Below are positions 28,105-36,759 of a stretch of 64,000 bases of DNA, one piece after another. Every line of letters begins with the position of its first letter. Position 1 is the first letter of the stretch. The notes below the pieces were generated by a model. It searched no databases. It was not told the origin of the DNA and saw nothing but the letters and a program-made list of their open reading frames with translations. Source of the DNA: Lysobacterales bacterium (GTDB lineage: Bacteria; Pseudomonadota; Gammaproteobacteria; Xanthomonadales; SZUA-36). The stretch spans positions 27,200-91,199 of the forward strand of contig JAKITM010000002.1 in the NCBI GenBank assembly GCA_021648045.1. Direction: 5' to 3'. Position numbers and translations under genes: made by a program.

Positions 28105-29505
28105 TTATATCACCTTGGAAAACCGGGCTTTGTTGCCGGCTTGTTTTAAGTATTGATCAAAGATCATAGCGATAGAACGCAACAGCGCTCGCCCTTGCGG
28201 GGTAACTTCAAGGTGGTCCTCAGTCAGTACAATAAGCCCGTCGGCGGCCTGTATTTCAAGCAATTCCAGCTCCACCGAAAAATACTTGCGAAAATTAATA
28301 TGGAATTTGTTTGAAAGCGCGTTGAAATCCACCCTATCCTGACACATAATCTGCTGAATTATAGTGCGTCGCAGGCGATCTTCGTCGTTCATTACCAAGC
28401 CCCGGGCAATGGGCAGTTGGTCAATTTCCAGCCCGGCCTGGTAGTCATCGATGATTTTCTGGTTTTGCGAGTAACAATCCCCAACCTGCCCGATTGAGCT
28501 TACCCCCAGGCCGATGAGATCACAGCGCGCCATGGTGGAATAACCCTGAAAATTGCGCTGCAGAGTCCCCTCATCCTGCGCCACGCAAAGCTCATCGCTT
28601 TCAAGTGCAAAATGATCCATGCCGATATAGCGATAACCGGCGGCGGCGAGACGCTGAATGGTTGCAGCAAACATCTTCAGCTTGATTTCTGTACTCGGCA
28701 GGTCTTCGGTTTTGATCAGCCGCTGGGAGCGGAACAGTTCAGGTAAGTGGGCATAATTATAAATCGACAGCCGGTCTGGACGCATAGCGATAACGATATC
28801 GAGGGTCTGGTTGAAACTGCTAACGGTTTGATGCGGTAAACCGTAAATCAAATCCACGGATATGGATTGAAAGCCCTGCTGGCGCGCACGAACGATCAAT
28901 GCTTCGGTTTGTTCAGGGCTTTGTATGCGGTTTACCGCTTTTTGTACAATCGGGTTAAAGTCCTGTATTCCCAGACTCATACGGTTAAACCCAAGCTGCG
29001 CGAGAAGATCGATACGGTTTTCATCCATGCTACGGGGATCTATTTCAATTGACCACTCGTGAGCACCGCTTTGTGGCATATTGAAATGTTCACGCAATTG
29101 CGTCATTAGCCCGGTCAGTTGCGTATCGTTTAGATAAGTCGGCGTGCCGCCGCCAAAGTGCAGCTGTATAACATCACGGTCATGGTCAAATAGTTCTGCC
29201 TGTAACTCGATTTCTCGGTAAAGTGCGCGTAGATATGGGATCGCCTGCTCCGGGTGTTGGCTTACTTTTTTGTTGCAACCACAGTAGTAGCAAAGCTCAT
29301 GGCAGAATGGAATATGCACATATAGTGACAACGAACGGGGGATCAGCTCTTCATTGCTGAGCTGAACCTGTTGCCGGTAAGCGGCTGCATTAAAGCTGTC
29401 AGAAAACTGAACTGCGGTAGGGTAGGAGGTATAACGAGGGCCCTGTTTATCGTATTTCTGAATCAGGCCCGCATCAAAATGAGTTGTTTCAAGCGCTGTG
29501 TTCAT
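28105..29505 (-). CDS. hemN: Oxygen-independent coproporphyrinogen III oxidase
   Basis: Radical-SAM enzyme converting coproporphyrinogen III to protoporphyrinogen IX without oxygen. From ATG at 29505 (GGGAA five bases upstream; the TTG at 29514 is an alternative) the protein has 466 residues. The cluster motif PFCHELCYYCGC gives Cys68, Cys72, Cys75 and Cys77. RYTSYPTAVQF, LHFGGGTPTYL and the C-terminal wing domain (GRALLRSIAMIFD) are typical of true HemN. Regulation by FNR is indicated by the box at 29570-29583. It is 113 bases from fnr. Confidence 0.96.
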   Translation of the reverse strand: MNTALETTHFDAGLIQKYDKQGPRYTSYPTAVQFSDSFNAAAYRQQVQLSNEELIPRSLSLYVHIPFCHELCYYCGCNKKVSQHPEQAIPYLRALYREIELQAELFDHDRDVIQLHFGGGTPTYLNDTQLTGLMTQLREHFNMPQSGAHEWSIEIDPRSMDENRIDLLAQLGFNRMSLGIQDFNPIVQKAVNRIQSPEQTEALIVRARQQGFQSISVDLIYGLPHQTVSSFNQTLDIVIAMRPDRLSIYNYAHLPELFRSQRLIKTEDLPSTEIKLKMFAATIQRLAAAGYRYIGMDHFALESDELCVAQDEGTLQRNFQGYSTMARCDLIGLGVSSIGQVGDCYSQNQKIIDDYQAGLEIDQLPIARGLVMNDEDRLRRTIIQQIMCQDRVDFNALSNKFHINFRKYFSVELELLEIQAADGLIVLTEDHLEVTPQGRALLRSIAMIFDQYLKQAGNKARFSKVI

Positions 29506-29534
29506 AGTTCCCAATAATTAGATGAATGACTCAG

Positions 29535-29583
29535 GCTGAAGAATATAGCGCTTAAATGGGTGTTAGCACTTGATAAAGATCAA
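29535..29583 (-). promoter_or_regulatory. FNR-dependent class II promoter of hemN
   Basis: TTGATAAAGATCAA (29570-29583) is a perfect TTGAT-N4-ATCAA FNR/Anr box. On the minus strand TATATT (29542-29547) gives a start of transcription near 29535. The box centre at 29576.5 is then 41.5 bases upstream, the spacing of class II FNR-activated promoters. The leader would be about 30 bases, with GGGAA before the ATG. Confidence 0.85.
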
Positions 29584-29614
29584 TTTAAGTGTAGCTTGAT
29601 GAAATACTGACCCA

Positions 29615-29752
29615 GATCATGTTGCTGGCGTCGTTATATATGTAAAATCATTGTCACTGGAGCAGATGACCAATGCTTTGGTGTTGATTCTCATCTTGAG
29701 ACTCTCCGTTACGGGATATTCAACCGAAGCTGGCAACGGCTTCGGTTTTTTT
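29615..29752 (+). ncRNA. Candidate small RNA divergent from hemN, possibly FNR-linked
   Basis: No convincing coding frame exists here, yet a plus-strand transcript ends at a strong intrinsic terminator (29723-29752) that would be inactive on the minus strand. Reading outward from the FNR box, AATACT at 29603-29608 could be a -10, giving a start near 29615, about 39 bases from the box centre. The RNA of about 140 bases would also hold the hairpin ACCAA-TGCT-TTGGT (from 29669). It resembles, in layout only, FNR-induced FnrS. The start is inferred. Confidence 0.5.
29723..29752 (+). terminator. Intrinsic terminator of the candidate sRNA
   Basis: ACCGAAGC-TGGCAACG-GCTTCGGT followed by a run of seven T. 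The minus strand after the stem is TTGAATATC, so termination is directed on the plus strand. Confidence 0.85.
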
Positions 29753-29881
29753 GTTATCAGCCCACTCTTCCACGGCTCACCAATCAGCTACTACGCATTC
29801 ATTCCCACTACCTTCTCACCCCGGCACTCAACTACCTCGTCATCACCGCCCCGGTACAAACTGGGCAAATAGGTAAGCTAA

Positions 29882-30238
29882 TTATTCCCCTCGATAAACA
29901 CAGCCGGCATTACAGGTTTCCTGCACAATTACTTTGCTGACATTCGGCAGCACCGGCTGTAGTTTCTGCCAGATCCAGCGAGCGAGATTCTCAGAGGTTG
30001 GATTTTCCAAGCCTTCAATCTCGTTCAAATAATTATGATCCAGCTGATCATACAATGGCTGAAACGCCTGTTTTAGTTCGGCAAAATCCATCACCCAGCC
30101 ACTTTGTTCACCCACTTCACCGGAAACATGCACCTCAACCCGGAAAGAATGTCCGTGTAGACGGGCGCATTTATGCCCTGCTGGCACATTCGGCAAGTGA
30201 TGGGCTGCTTCTACCTGAAATACTCTGAAAATTTCCAT
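29882..30238 (-). CDS. queD: 6-carboxy-5,6,7,8-tetrahydropterin synthase
   Basis: Queuosine-pathway enzyme making 6-carboxytetrahydropterin from dihydroneopterin triphosphate. The 118 residues from ATG at 30238 (GGGAG upstream) show zinc ligands His13 or His14, His28 and His30 (EAAHHLP, RLHGHSF), the catalytic Cys24 in [10 protein letters not shown], and the closing CVYRG. The ATG shares one base with the hemL stop (TAATG), so the two genes are coupled. The longer frame to 30256 has no better start. Confidence 0.93.
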   Translation of the reverse strand: MEIFRVFQVEAAHHLPNVPAGHKCARLHGHSFRVEVHVSGEVGEQSGWVMDFAELKQAFQPLYDQLDHNYLNEIEGLENPTSENLARWIWQKLQPVLPNVSKVIVQETCNAGCVYRGE

Positions 30239-31515
30239 TACAACTCCCGAAAACAAGCAGCGGCAGCCGCGATGGTTTCATCAATTAACCGATTGCTATG
30301 CGCCTGTGACATAAACCCGGCCTCATAGGCGGATGGCGCAAGATAAACCCCGCGCTCCAGCATACCGTGGAAAAATTGCTTAAAATGCTCGATATTACAA
30401 GCGGTGGCCTGTTCAAAGTTGGTGACTTCATCAAGCTCAGTAAAGAACACGCCAAACATACCGCCAACCTGGGTGGTAGCCAGTGGAATCCCTGCCTCAT
30501 CCGCAGCGGCTTTAAGCCCTTTCAGTAAACGGGTGGTTTTGTCTTCAAGCTCGGCATAAAACCCGGGTTGGCTGATGATTTCCAGATTCGCCAAGCCGGC
30601 CGCCATTGCCACGGGGTTGCCAGAAAGCGTGCCCGCCTGATATACCGGGCCGGAGGGGGCAATCATCTGCATATATTTATGTTTGCCACCAAATGCACCA
30701 ACCGGCATGCCGGCGCCAATCACTTTGCCAAAAGTAGAAAGATCGGGGGCGATATTAAAGCGCTCCTGCGCGCCACCCAGAGCTACCCGAAAACCGGTCA
30801 TGACTTCATCAAACACCAGCAGGCTCTCATGGGTATCACAAAGCTCACGCAAAGCTTCTAAAAAACCCGGTTGCGGGGGAATACAATTCATATTACCGGC
30901 TACCGGCTCCACAAAAATTGCCGCAATGGTGTCGCCTTCAGCTGCCATGAATTCACGAATGGCCGCTTCATCGTTGTATGGCAAGGTCACGGTGAGGTCA
31001 GCTAGGCATTTTGGCACCCCGGGGGAAGTCGGTATGCCCAGGGTTAGCGCACCGGAACCGGCTTTCACCAAAAAACTATCGGCATGGCCGTGGTAGCAGC
31101 CCTCGAATTTGATAAACCGATCGCGCTTGGTAGCAGCCCGCGCCAATCGCAGTGCACTCATGGTGGCTTCAGTACCGGAATTAACCATGCGCACCATATC
31201 CATCGCCGGAATCAAAGCACAAATCTTTTCAGCCATGCTCACCTCCGCCTCCGCGGGCGCACCAAAACTGAGGCCTTTGGCCGCTGCGATCTGTACCGCT
31301 GCAAGAATATCAGGGTGTGAATGTCCAGCAATCATCGGCCCCCAGGAACCGACATAATCAATATAGGCCTTGCCGCCGACATCATAAAGGTGTGCGCCGT
31401 CAGCACGCTCAAAAAATACTGGGGTACCACCAACGCCATTAAAAGCACGGACCGGGGAGTTAACCCCGCCCGGTATATGGCGCTTGGCGCGGGCAAATAA
31501 TTCGTCACTGTGCAT
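30238..31515 (-). CDS. hemL: Glutamate-1-semialdehyde 2,1-aminomutase
   Basis: PLP enzyme of the C5 pathway, converting glutamate-1-semialdehyde to 5-aminolevulinate. The 425 residues begin [23 protein letters not shown], the family N terminus. [21 protein letters not shown] and [18 protein letters not shown], whose Lys binds PLP, follow. Together with hemN and the protoporphyrinogen oxidase it covers three steps of haem synthesis in this window. It is divergent from the rubredoxin gene. Confidence 0.96.
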   Translation of the reverse strand: MHSDELFARAKRHIPGGVNSPVRAFNGVGGTPVFFERADGAHLYDVGGKAYIDYVGSWGPMIAGHSHPDILAAVQIAAAKGLSFGAPAEAEVSMAEKICALIPAMDMVRMVNSGTEATMSALRLARAATKRDRFIKFEGCYHGHADSFLVKAGSGALTLGIPTSPGVPKCLADLTVTLPYNDEAAIREFMAAEGDTIAAIFVEPVAGNMNCIPPQPGFLEALRELCDTHESLLVFDEVMTGFRVALGGAQERFNIAPDLSTFGKVIGAGMPVGAFGGKHKYMQMIAPSGPVYQAGTLSGNPVAMAAGLANLEIISQPGFYAELEDKTTRLLKGLKAAADEAGIPLATTQVGGMFGVFFTELDEVTNFEQATACNIEHFKQFFHGMLERGVYLAPSAYEAGFMSQAHSNRLIDETIAAAAACFREL

Positions 31516-31662
31516 TTTTCTTAATCCTTAATCGGTATCGATATCAGCGTGTATTTTACCGCTTCCGAGCGGATTCGGGGCAGAAACCTATCAGGGCTTG
31601 TGATTTAGTATTTAGTCCCGATATTAAGTCGCAACGGCAGCATAGATGCCAGCAACAGAATA

Positions 31663-31866
31663 ATGGATATTAAAGTGAGCGAAGAAACCAACAACAACGA
31701 ATATAAAACCTGGGTTTGCATTGTCTGCGGCTGGATTTACAATGAAGAAAAAGGCGACCCCGATGAAGGCCTAGCCCCCGGCACTCGATGGCAAGATGTC
31801 CCCGTATGGTGGGTATGCCCCGAATGTGGTGTAGGCAAAGAAGACTTCGAGATGGAAGAGCTCTAA
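31663..31866 (+). CDS. Rubredoxin
   Basis: Small Fe(SCys)4 electron carrier of 67 residues. Both ligand pairs are complete: WVCIVCGWIY (Cys19, Cys22) and WVCPECGVGKEDFE (Cys52, Cys55). GDPDEGLAPGTRWQDVP is the conserved turn. The N terminus is about ten residues longer than common rubredoxins (DIKVSEETNNNEY), so a later start such as GTG at 31675 cannot be ruled out. The REP palindrome copy 3 lies 60 bases downstream. Confidence 0.93.
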   Translation: MDIKVSEETNNNEYKTWVCIVCGWIYNEEKGDPDEGLAPGTRWQDVPVWWVCPECGVGKEDFEMEEL

Positions 31867-31925
31867 TCACCGGTAGTAAAAGCTCGGTAAGCCGTAGCGG
31901 TGACAAGGGCTCATAGTTTCGCTGC

Positions 31926-31948
31926 GTGGGCATAAATGCCCACCCTAC
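31926..31948 (-). repeat. REP-type palindrome, copy 3, with GTAG foot overlapping the ubiA stop
   Basis: On the minus strand GTAGG-GTGGGCA-TTTA-TGCCCAC: the same 18-bp palindrome as copies 1 and 2, here preceded by the GTAG tetranucleotide typical of REPs recognised by RAYT transposases. The TAG of that GTAG is the stop codon of ubiA. Confidence 0.85.
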
Positions 31949-32844
31949 CTGGCGTGCATAAGGTAACTACCCACAATCCCCGCGAAAACCACCAATCCAA
32001 CATAATTATTATTCAAAAACGCCCAAAAATAACCGGCAGCTTTGCGACTACGACAGCGAGTCAACTGCCTGAGCATTAACAACCCCGCAATAACCAGCCC
32101 ACTGTAATAAAGCACTCCTGCACCAATAAGAATCCCCACCTGCACCAAAACCCCCAAAAAAACCACCACCAACACGCTCAAAATCAATAAATCAAAGCGC
32201 CCGAACAAAATCGCCGTGGATTTAACCCCAATTTTCAAATCATCCTCCCGGTCCACCATCGCATATAGCGTATCGTAATACACCGTCCACACAAGGTTTG
32301 CCGCTAGCAGCCACCAGGCAACAGCCGGAATTTGGTTTTGTTCGGCAGCAAAGGCCATAATTATGCCCCAGGAGAAGGCAAGGCCCAAAACAAACTGCGG
32401 TAAGTGGGTAAAGCGTTTAAAAAAGGGATAGCTAGCGGCCAGCGCCAGGGCGACAAATGCCAGTTTAATCGTCAATGCATTGGTCAACAGCACCAGCCCG
32501 AAAGCTAGCAACATAAGCACAACAAACCCAAACAATGCATGCCGTGGCCTAATTTTACCAGTCGCCAATGGTCGCCCGCTAGTGCGTTCAACATGACCAT
32601 CAAAATCTCGATCGGCATAATCATTAATAATACAGCCGCCGGCACGGGTAAGCGTTACCCCTAAGGCAAAAATTATCAGGTTTTTCAGGTTCGGTTCGCC
32701 ATCCCCAGCAATCCACAAGGCCCACAGGGTAGGCCAGAGCAACAATAAAATACCGATAGGTTTATCAAAGCGCATCAGTCGCCACCAGCTGGATAATATG
32801 CTGCGTGGATCAGATTTATGGTTGAGGTTTGTTCGCATTTCCAT
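31945..32844 (-). CDS. ubiA: 4-hydroxybenzoate octaprenyltransferase
   Basis: Integral-membrane prenyltransferase of ubiquinone synthesis, 299 residues. Both aspartate-rich motifs are present: NDYADRDFDGHVERTSGRPLATG and, later, YAMVDREDDLKIGVKS. The start region RLMRFDKPIGILLLLWPTLWALW is typical. About eight hydrophobic segments are visible. The usual partner ubiC is not adjacent. The stop codon lies in a REP element. This is the last clear core gene before the accessory island. Confidence 0.95.
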   Translation of the reverse strand: MEMRTNLNHKSDPRSILSSWWRLMRFDKPIGILLLLWPTLWALWIAGDGEPNLKNLIIFALGVTLTRAGGCIINDYADRDFDGHVERTSGRPLATGKIRPRHALFGFVVLMLLAFGLVLLTNALTIKLAFVALALAASYPFFKRFTHLPQFVLGLAFSWGIIMAFAAEQNQIPAVAWWLLAANLVWTVYYDTLYAMVDREDDLKIGVKSTAILFGRFDLLILSVLVVVFLGVLVQVGILIGAGVLYYSGLVIAGLLMLRQLTRCRSRKAAGYFWAFLNNNYVGLVVFAGIVGSYLMHAR

Positions 32845-32943
32845 ATTTTGACCGGATCGTAATGGAATGCAAGTAGTATCCTACTCTTTAGCCATTTACA
32901 ATGATATTTTATATCTGAGTGAAAAAGTTCACAGGAACTTATC

Positions 32944-33255
32944 TTGGCAAAGCCCCTCATAACAATCGCAGTGCCCTCTTTCAATCAGGGCCAGTACCCC
33001 CTCAATGCAGCACTGGAATCAAAACCTGCCGGTGAGGTATGTGCTCTGGATGGCGGCTCAACAGATGGTTCATTAGACACCATTAAGGAGTGGGAGATAA
33101 AATTAGTCGGCGGGCGAAGTCATCCTGATGATAGGCAGTCCGCCGCTATTAATTAAGGCATTGCACAAGCAGCACTCTATGTTTGCTGGTTAAATTCTGA
33201 TGACCTTTATTATCCTGATGGTTTATCCAATCTGCTTCAGTCGCTGGAACGGTAA
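32944..33255 (+). pseudogene. Family 2 glycosyltransferase fragment with internal stop
   Basis: Starting at TTG 32944 (AGGAA upstream), the translation ITIAVPSFNQGQY ... LDGGSTDGSLDTIKEW ... DRQSAAIN is the N-terminal GT2 domain. A TAA at 33154-33156 interrupts it, but the same frame continues after the stop with CWLNSDDLYYPDGL, containing the DXD-type motif. The frame ends with TAA at 33253-33255, which belongs to an IS66-type terminal sequence. Part of the first helix also seems deleted. The gene is therefore broken three ways and marks the left edge of the island. Confidence 0.85.
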
Positions 33256-33274
33256 TCCCCCCATTATTAACCTA
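33250..33274. mobile_element. Solo IS66-family terminal sequence
   Basis: A 25-base segment containing GGTAATCCCCCCATTA is identical to 62739-62763. It begins with GTAA, as IS66-family ends do, and abuts the truncated GT2 gene. The 3' side continues with weaker similarity (TGCAAAATTGG versus TTCAAAAGTAG). Confidence 0.65.
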
Positions 33275-33321
33275 CTGCAAAATTGGTAACTATTAGATCA
33301 AGTCTGAACTACTACAAGTAA

Positions 33322-34269
33322 TTAAATAACTTTCTCAATAATTTTGTTCCACCAATAATCAAGAGACAGCCTCTCCAGTGTTTGACTTCTCAATTCTGGG
33401 TCCTCATAGTACGGCGAAAGCTCATATATCCACTGCAACAATTTGTCTTTTGATAAACAATCTTTATTCCATTCATCTACAAATGCAACGGGAAGGCTTG
33501 AATAAGCATCATCGAGAGTTGAGGATTTGATGATAGGTATTGAGCCGTTTATAATGCATAGCCATGCTTTAGGCGAGGGGTCTAAGCCGCCACCTTGAAC
33601 ACATAGTGTGAATGGATGTTTACGAACCAGATGTCGAAAGTCCATTTCAGAAACCTCATCTGTTAAGATGGTCGAAGTCTTAGGGAGTTGGTTGCTACAT
33701 AGTTTTGTGACCTTTCGCCTCACCTCCCATTGCGCGCCACCTCTGATGCGATGTGCGCACAGCATTTTTAATGATCTGTCTCTGATTAAAGTTTCCGGTG
33801 TTTGTGTTATGACCGTCGATAAATATCCTTTTGTGCACACATAACCAACTGGCAATGTAGACATTTTTGCTCTGTTCTCATCTTTGTTCTCTACAAACCA
33901 GTGAATGACTCGATCATCATTTAGAATTTTAGTAATTAATGATTTTTCTGCGGAGTTAAAGGCCCGCCATCTTTTATCTGTCTGATTAGGGATAGTTATG
34001 TCTTCGGAGCCGGTTATAAGTACAAATTTACCATGTATTTTGGGTAGTATTTCTTCGTAAAAGTAAGGAATAGCATGAAAAACTGACCTTAGTGAAAGAA
34101 AAACCGTGCGTGGCTGACATGAGATGTTGCCTCGAAGGGAAATGGTTTTCTGGTTACGGGCGGTCATGACAGCCCAATCACAACGAGCAGCAATTCCTGA
34201 CAAGCGATAAGCTGATGCGCCATTCTTTTTGGGGAAAAGGCGAGTATTTTGAAGATTTATTATTTGCAT
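33322..34269 (-). CDS. Exostosin-like / glycosyltransferase-type protein
   Basis: A 315-residue soluble protein without signal peptide. The C-terminal half resembles the GT-B fold of exostosin-like transferases: KHPFTLCVQGGGLDPSPKAW, then IINGSIPIIKSSTLDDAYSSLPVAFVDEW, the pattern of a nucleotide-sugar binding site followed by a conserved Pro-hydrophobic stretch. The N-terminal half is not informative. No classic DXD was seen. Neighbours are sulfotransferases and glycosyltransferases, which supports a sugar-transfer role, but the assignment is by pattern only. Confidence 0.55.
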   Translation of the reverse strand: MQIINLQNTRLFPKKNGASAYRLSGIAARCDWAVMTARNQKTISLRGNISCQPRTVFLSLRSVFHAIPYFYEEILPKIHGKFVLITGSEDITIPNQTDKRWRAFNSAEKSLITKILNDDRVIHWFVENKDENRAKMSTLPVGYVCTKGYLSTVITQTPETLIRDRSLKMLCAHRIRGGAQWEVRRKVTKLCSNQLPKTSTILTDEVSEMDFRHLVRKHPFTLCVQGGGLDPSPKAWLCIINGSIPIIKSSTLDDAYSSLPVAFVDEWNKDCLSKDKLLQWIYELSPYYEDPELRSQTLERLSLDYWWNKIIEKVI

Positions 34270-34561
34270 AAACTTTTGTTTGGTTTATTTATTTCATCAC
34301 TCACAACAAGGGTCTTATTGAAGATCTAAGTTTTCTTGCCAAGTTATAACAAAGCAGCGCAACCATACTCACTGACAAAAGAGCACAACACGCTGTTAAA
34401 TTGCACTAAAAGTTGACCCACCCATTTAGATTGTAGTATGGTTTATATTTCTAATATTTGCTAATTTTTATACTAATATTTAGTTAAATTTTTAAATCGA
34501 AAGCTATCGCTCGTAGCCTATAACTCGTAGGTATAACCAATTTTGTTAAGGATCAAAACCT
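34270..34561. other. Non-coding AT-rich gap with duplicated gene end
   Basis: No gene seen. It contains a possible transposon-like scar at about 34408 (AAGTTGACCCACCC) and the 46-bp repeat copy at 34503-34548. Confidence 0.5.
34503..34548. repeat. 46-bp direct repeat, left copy
   Basis: Matches 35663-35708 with one mismatch (position 34517). On the minus strand it encodes NKIGYTYEL and a stop, the last residues of the gene at 35678-36493, so it is a detached copy of that gene's 3' end. Confidence 0.9.
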
Positions 34562-35248
34562 TCATTCTTGGTTTTTCAACTTATCTGAACTTTTCATTGC
34601 GCCATTAGTATCTTTTGAATGAATCCAGTAATCATCTATATTAGCAATCTTGTTAGTTAGTGAGCCATGGATAATAGAGGCTAAACGGTTATTTTCTTCA
34701 CTTAAAGGCTCTATTGTACTGGAGCGTTGCTGTTGCTCTTCAAAGTGGGTGATAAAAGAATCATCAAAGCCTAGATATTTTTTGATTTCATCAGTGTATT
34801 CCCATAGTTTTTCATATTTAATAAATAAAACATCGTGAGTATGTTTATTATTTATCCAGCTGCAGAAAAACTCTTCCAATAAAAATAGATCTTCACCATT
34901 CTTAAGGTAGTCATCGAGTGTCCACGAAATATCCAGACTATTGAAATTACCTTTTAAATGTTTGCAATGCTTCATCGCCCAACGCTCATCTGGAACACCG
35001 TTTCGACTATAATAACTGTGAAGCTTAGTATTTTTTAAACGCCGCCCAAAAAAGGATTTCACTGAATTAATGGGGTCGCCGAATATAAAAATCACTTTTT
35101 CATATTGATCCAAAAAATCTTTGTCTGGGGTACGCTGGTGTGAGTGGTAGTCCTTAAAATTCTCCCGCCCAAGATGACGGCTTATTTGTCGAACTAAAAA
35201 TTTTGAACCGCACCCACCATAAGATATAACAACAAACGGTTTCTTCAT
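34562..35248 (-). CDS. Sulfotransferase-like protein
   Basis: A 228-residue putative cytoplasmic sulfotransferase. The N terminus SYGGCGSKFLVRQISRHLG has the form of the PAPS 5'-phosphate loop (P-loop-like GxGS). KVIFIFGDPINSVKSFFGRRL fits the 3'-phosphate segment with Arg/Ser, and LFIKYEKLWEYTDEIKKYLGF resembles the usual late YEdL helix. No signal peptide. It lies between two copies of the 46-bp repeat, suggesting insertion as a cassette. Acceptor unknown. Confidence 0.65.
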   Translation of the reverse strand: MKKPFVVISYGGCGSKFLVRQISRHLGRENFKDYHSHQRTPDKDFLDQYEKVIFIFGDPINSVKSFFGRRLKNTKLHSYYSRNGVPDERWAMKHCKHLKGNFNSLDISWTLDDYLKNGEDLFLLEEFFCSWINNKHTHDVLFIKYEKLWEYTDEIKKYLGFDDSFITHFEEQQQRSSTIEPLSEENNRLASIIHGSLTNKIANIDDYWIHSKDTNGAMKSSDKLKNQE

Positions 35249-35261
35249 ATTTCGTCAACTT

Positions 35262-35640
35262 TTAGTATTTTGCTACGCCCATGCCACGATTATATTGAAT
35301 GCCATAATCCAGAACCCCTATATTATCATCAATACACTCATAATCCGGTACTATGCAATTATTTTCTTCTAGTACTAAGACTATTTCTAGTGAACCGCCC
35401 TGACGTAACCGCTCACCAAAAGTGGCAATTTTGGCAGTCCGTGGCACATAATAGTCTTCCAAAAACCTTAGCTTTTCCTTTTTGTTTTGGTATACATTGA
35501 TTTGAGTAGTTTGGTTATAGTTGTGAATATTACTTCCTCCAGCGCTTGTGGTTGCAGATTGCCCTAGTTCATTATGTCGGACGGTCGCTCTACTGAAAAA
35601 TGGACATCTATAATTCTCCCCAAGTCGAAATGAATTACTT
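35262..35640 (-). pseudogene. Open frame without start codon (gene remnant)
   Basis: A minus-strand frame is open from about 35640 to the stop at 35262, with only a TTG at 35460 as possible start. It contains FLEDYYVPRTAKIATFGERL, GGSLEIVLVLEENNC and YGIQYNRGMGVAKY, which look like real coding sequence. No family was recognised. It is inside the segment bounded by the 46-bp repeats, and is probably a truncated gene. Confidence 0.4.
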
Positions 35641-35662
35641 TATCATCGATGAAGAACAACCC

Positions 35663-35708
35663 GCTATCGCTCGTAGTCTATAACTCGTAGGTATAACCAA
35701 TTTTGTTA
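35663..35708. repeat. 46-bp direct repeat, right copy
   Basis: The 3' end of the gene at 35678-36493, repeated at 34503-34548. The two copies bracket about 1.1 kb holding a sulfotransferase gene and a remnant. Confidence 0.9.
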
Positions 35709-36493
35709 GCATTGCGAATGTTTTGAACCCATAGATCGTTCTTGGGCCCGGCTCTCCAAGATCGGTCTCTACCCATGTGGAAGGTTTCATGTAATTCTCT
35801 AAATACATGAAATTTTTTGGCGTTCTGTTCCAACTCATGTTTCAGCAGTCTCCCCCAAGGAGGAAACCCTATGAACATGTCCTGTATATTGATCTGCGCC
35901 AATAAGTTTCGATGAAAAACAAAACAGTCATTACCGGGGTGAGTTCGGCCAGGTTGTTGATAAATAAGCTCTAAGTCCTCGGCAGTTAATCGTTTATCGT
36001 CGACTACCTTCGGTATATTGTCCCTTCGAGTTATAATGAAGGCATCGTACCCTGCATTTATGTAGTTGTTAACAGTAATGTAGAAACTTGCCTTCAGGCC
36101 GATATCAGAGTTTGTGAAAACTAAATACGGTGCAGTGCAATTGTTATAAAGTGAAACAAGTATTTCATTTATAAAGGGTAGTTTTCTGTCTGCAATATCA
36201 GGATATTCCGATAAGGTAGATGCCTTTAGATTAGGCAACCTTTGAAAGTAGTCTGGAACGAATTCATCGTCTTCTGGATAGGTTGCCGCGTATAGCTCTA
36301 TGTTCAAATCAAATTTGGCAGCTTCATTTTTCGCTCTACTCATCGATTCAAAGGTGATGGGTTGCGCGTAATACAAATAAGACGGGTGATCTTGCTGGCA
36401 TTTAAACGGATTAATAACATGAGCAATCCTTGCCGACTCAGCAGGAAGAAAACACTTCCTAAATTTCCGCTTGAGTGGAATTAAAAAGCCCAT
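35678..36493 (-). CDS. Putative glycosyltransferase of a surface-glycan locus
   Basis: A 271-residue protein from ATG 36493 (an upstream in-frame ATG at 36568 exists, no good ribosome site at either). LVFTNSDIGLKASFY looks like a GT-A acidic motif region. RTHPGNDCFVFHRNLL and MFIGFPPWGRLL are highly patterned and recur in proteins of sugar-transfer loci. Its C terminus is the source of the 46-bp repeat. No membrane segment in the chosen form. The function is inferred from motif style and neighbours. Confidence 0.5.
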   Translation of the reverse strand: MGFLIPLKRKFRKCFLPAESARIAHVINPFKCQQDHPSYLYYAQPITFESMSRAKNEAAKFDLNIELYAATYPEDDEFVPDYFQRLPNLKASTLSEYPDIADRKLPFINEILVSLYNNCTAPYLVFTNSDIGLKASFYITVNNYINAGYDAFIITRRDNIPKVVDDKRLTAEDLELIYQQPGRTHPGNDCFVFHRNLLAQINIQDMFIGFPPWGRLLKHELEQNAKKFHVFRELHETFHMGRDRSWRAGPKNDLWVQNIRNANKIGYTYEL

Positions 36494-36759
36494 TACTGTA
36501 AAAAAATATTCATTTAATTTCTTACCGCTACCCGAGTATGATATAAATTGACAACAAAAGACGCACAATAATCCTAAATATGCCTGACGGCTCAGCAGAG
36601 ACGGTTGAAAAAATAGTAGCTAATACACGACACTTTCTGAACTATAATTAATGTAGTCTAACAAAGAACAGTCTGAATTGAGATAATAAATGCAATTTCC
36701 TGAGAAAGGTGGCCAGGTGTTATAGCTCGTTATTTTTTCGTCAAAGGAATAATACACTA

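Noticed and set aside
29651..29872. 73-residue frame across the sRNA candidate
   Set aside because: Runs through the intrinsic terminator; no ribosome site or conserved motif.
34405..34440. AAGTTGACCCACCC segment as an IS end
   Set aside because: Only a vague resemblance to transposon ends; no inverted partner found.
34562..34838. Opposite-strand open frames over the sulfotransferase gene
   Set aside because: They lack motifs and overlap a gene with clear sulfotransferase-like sequence.
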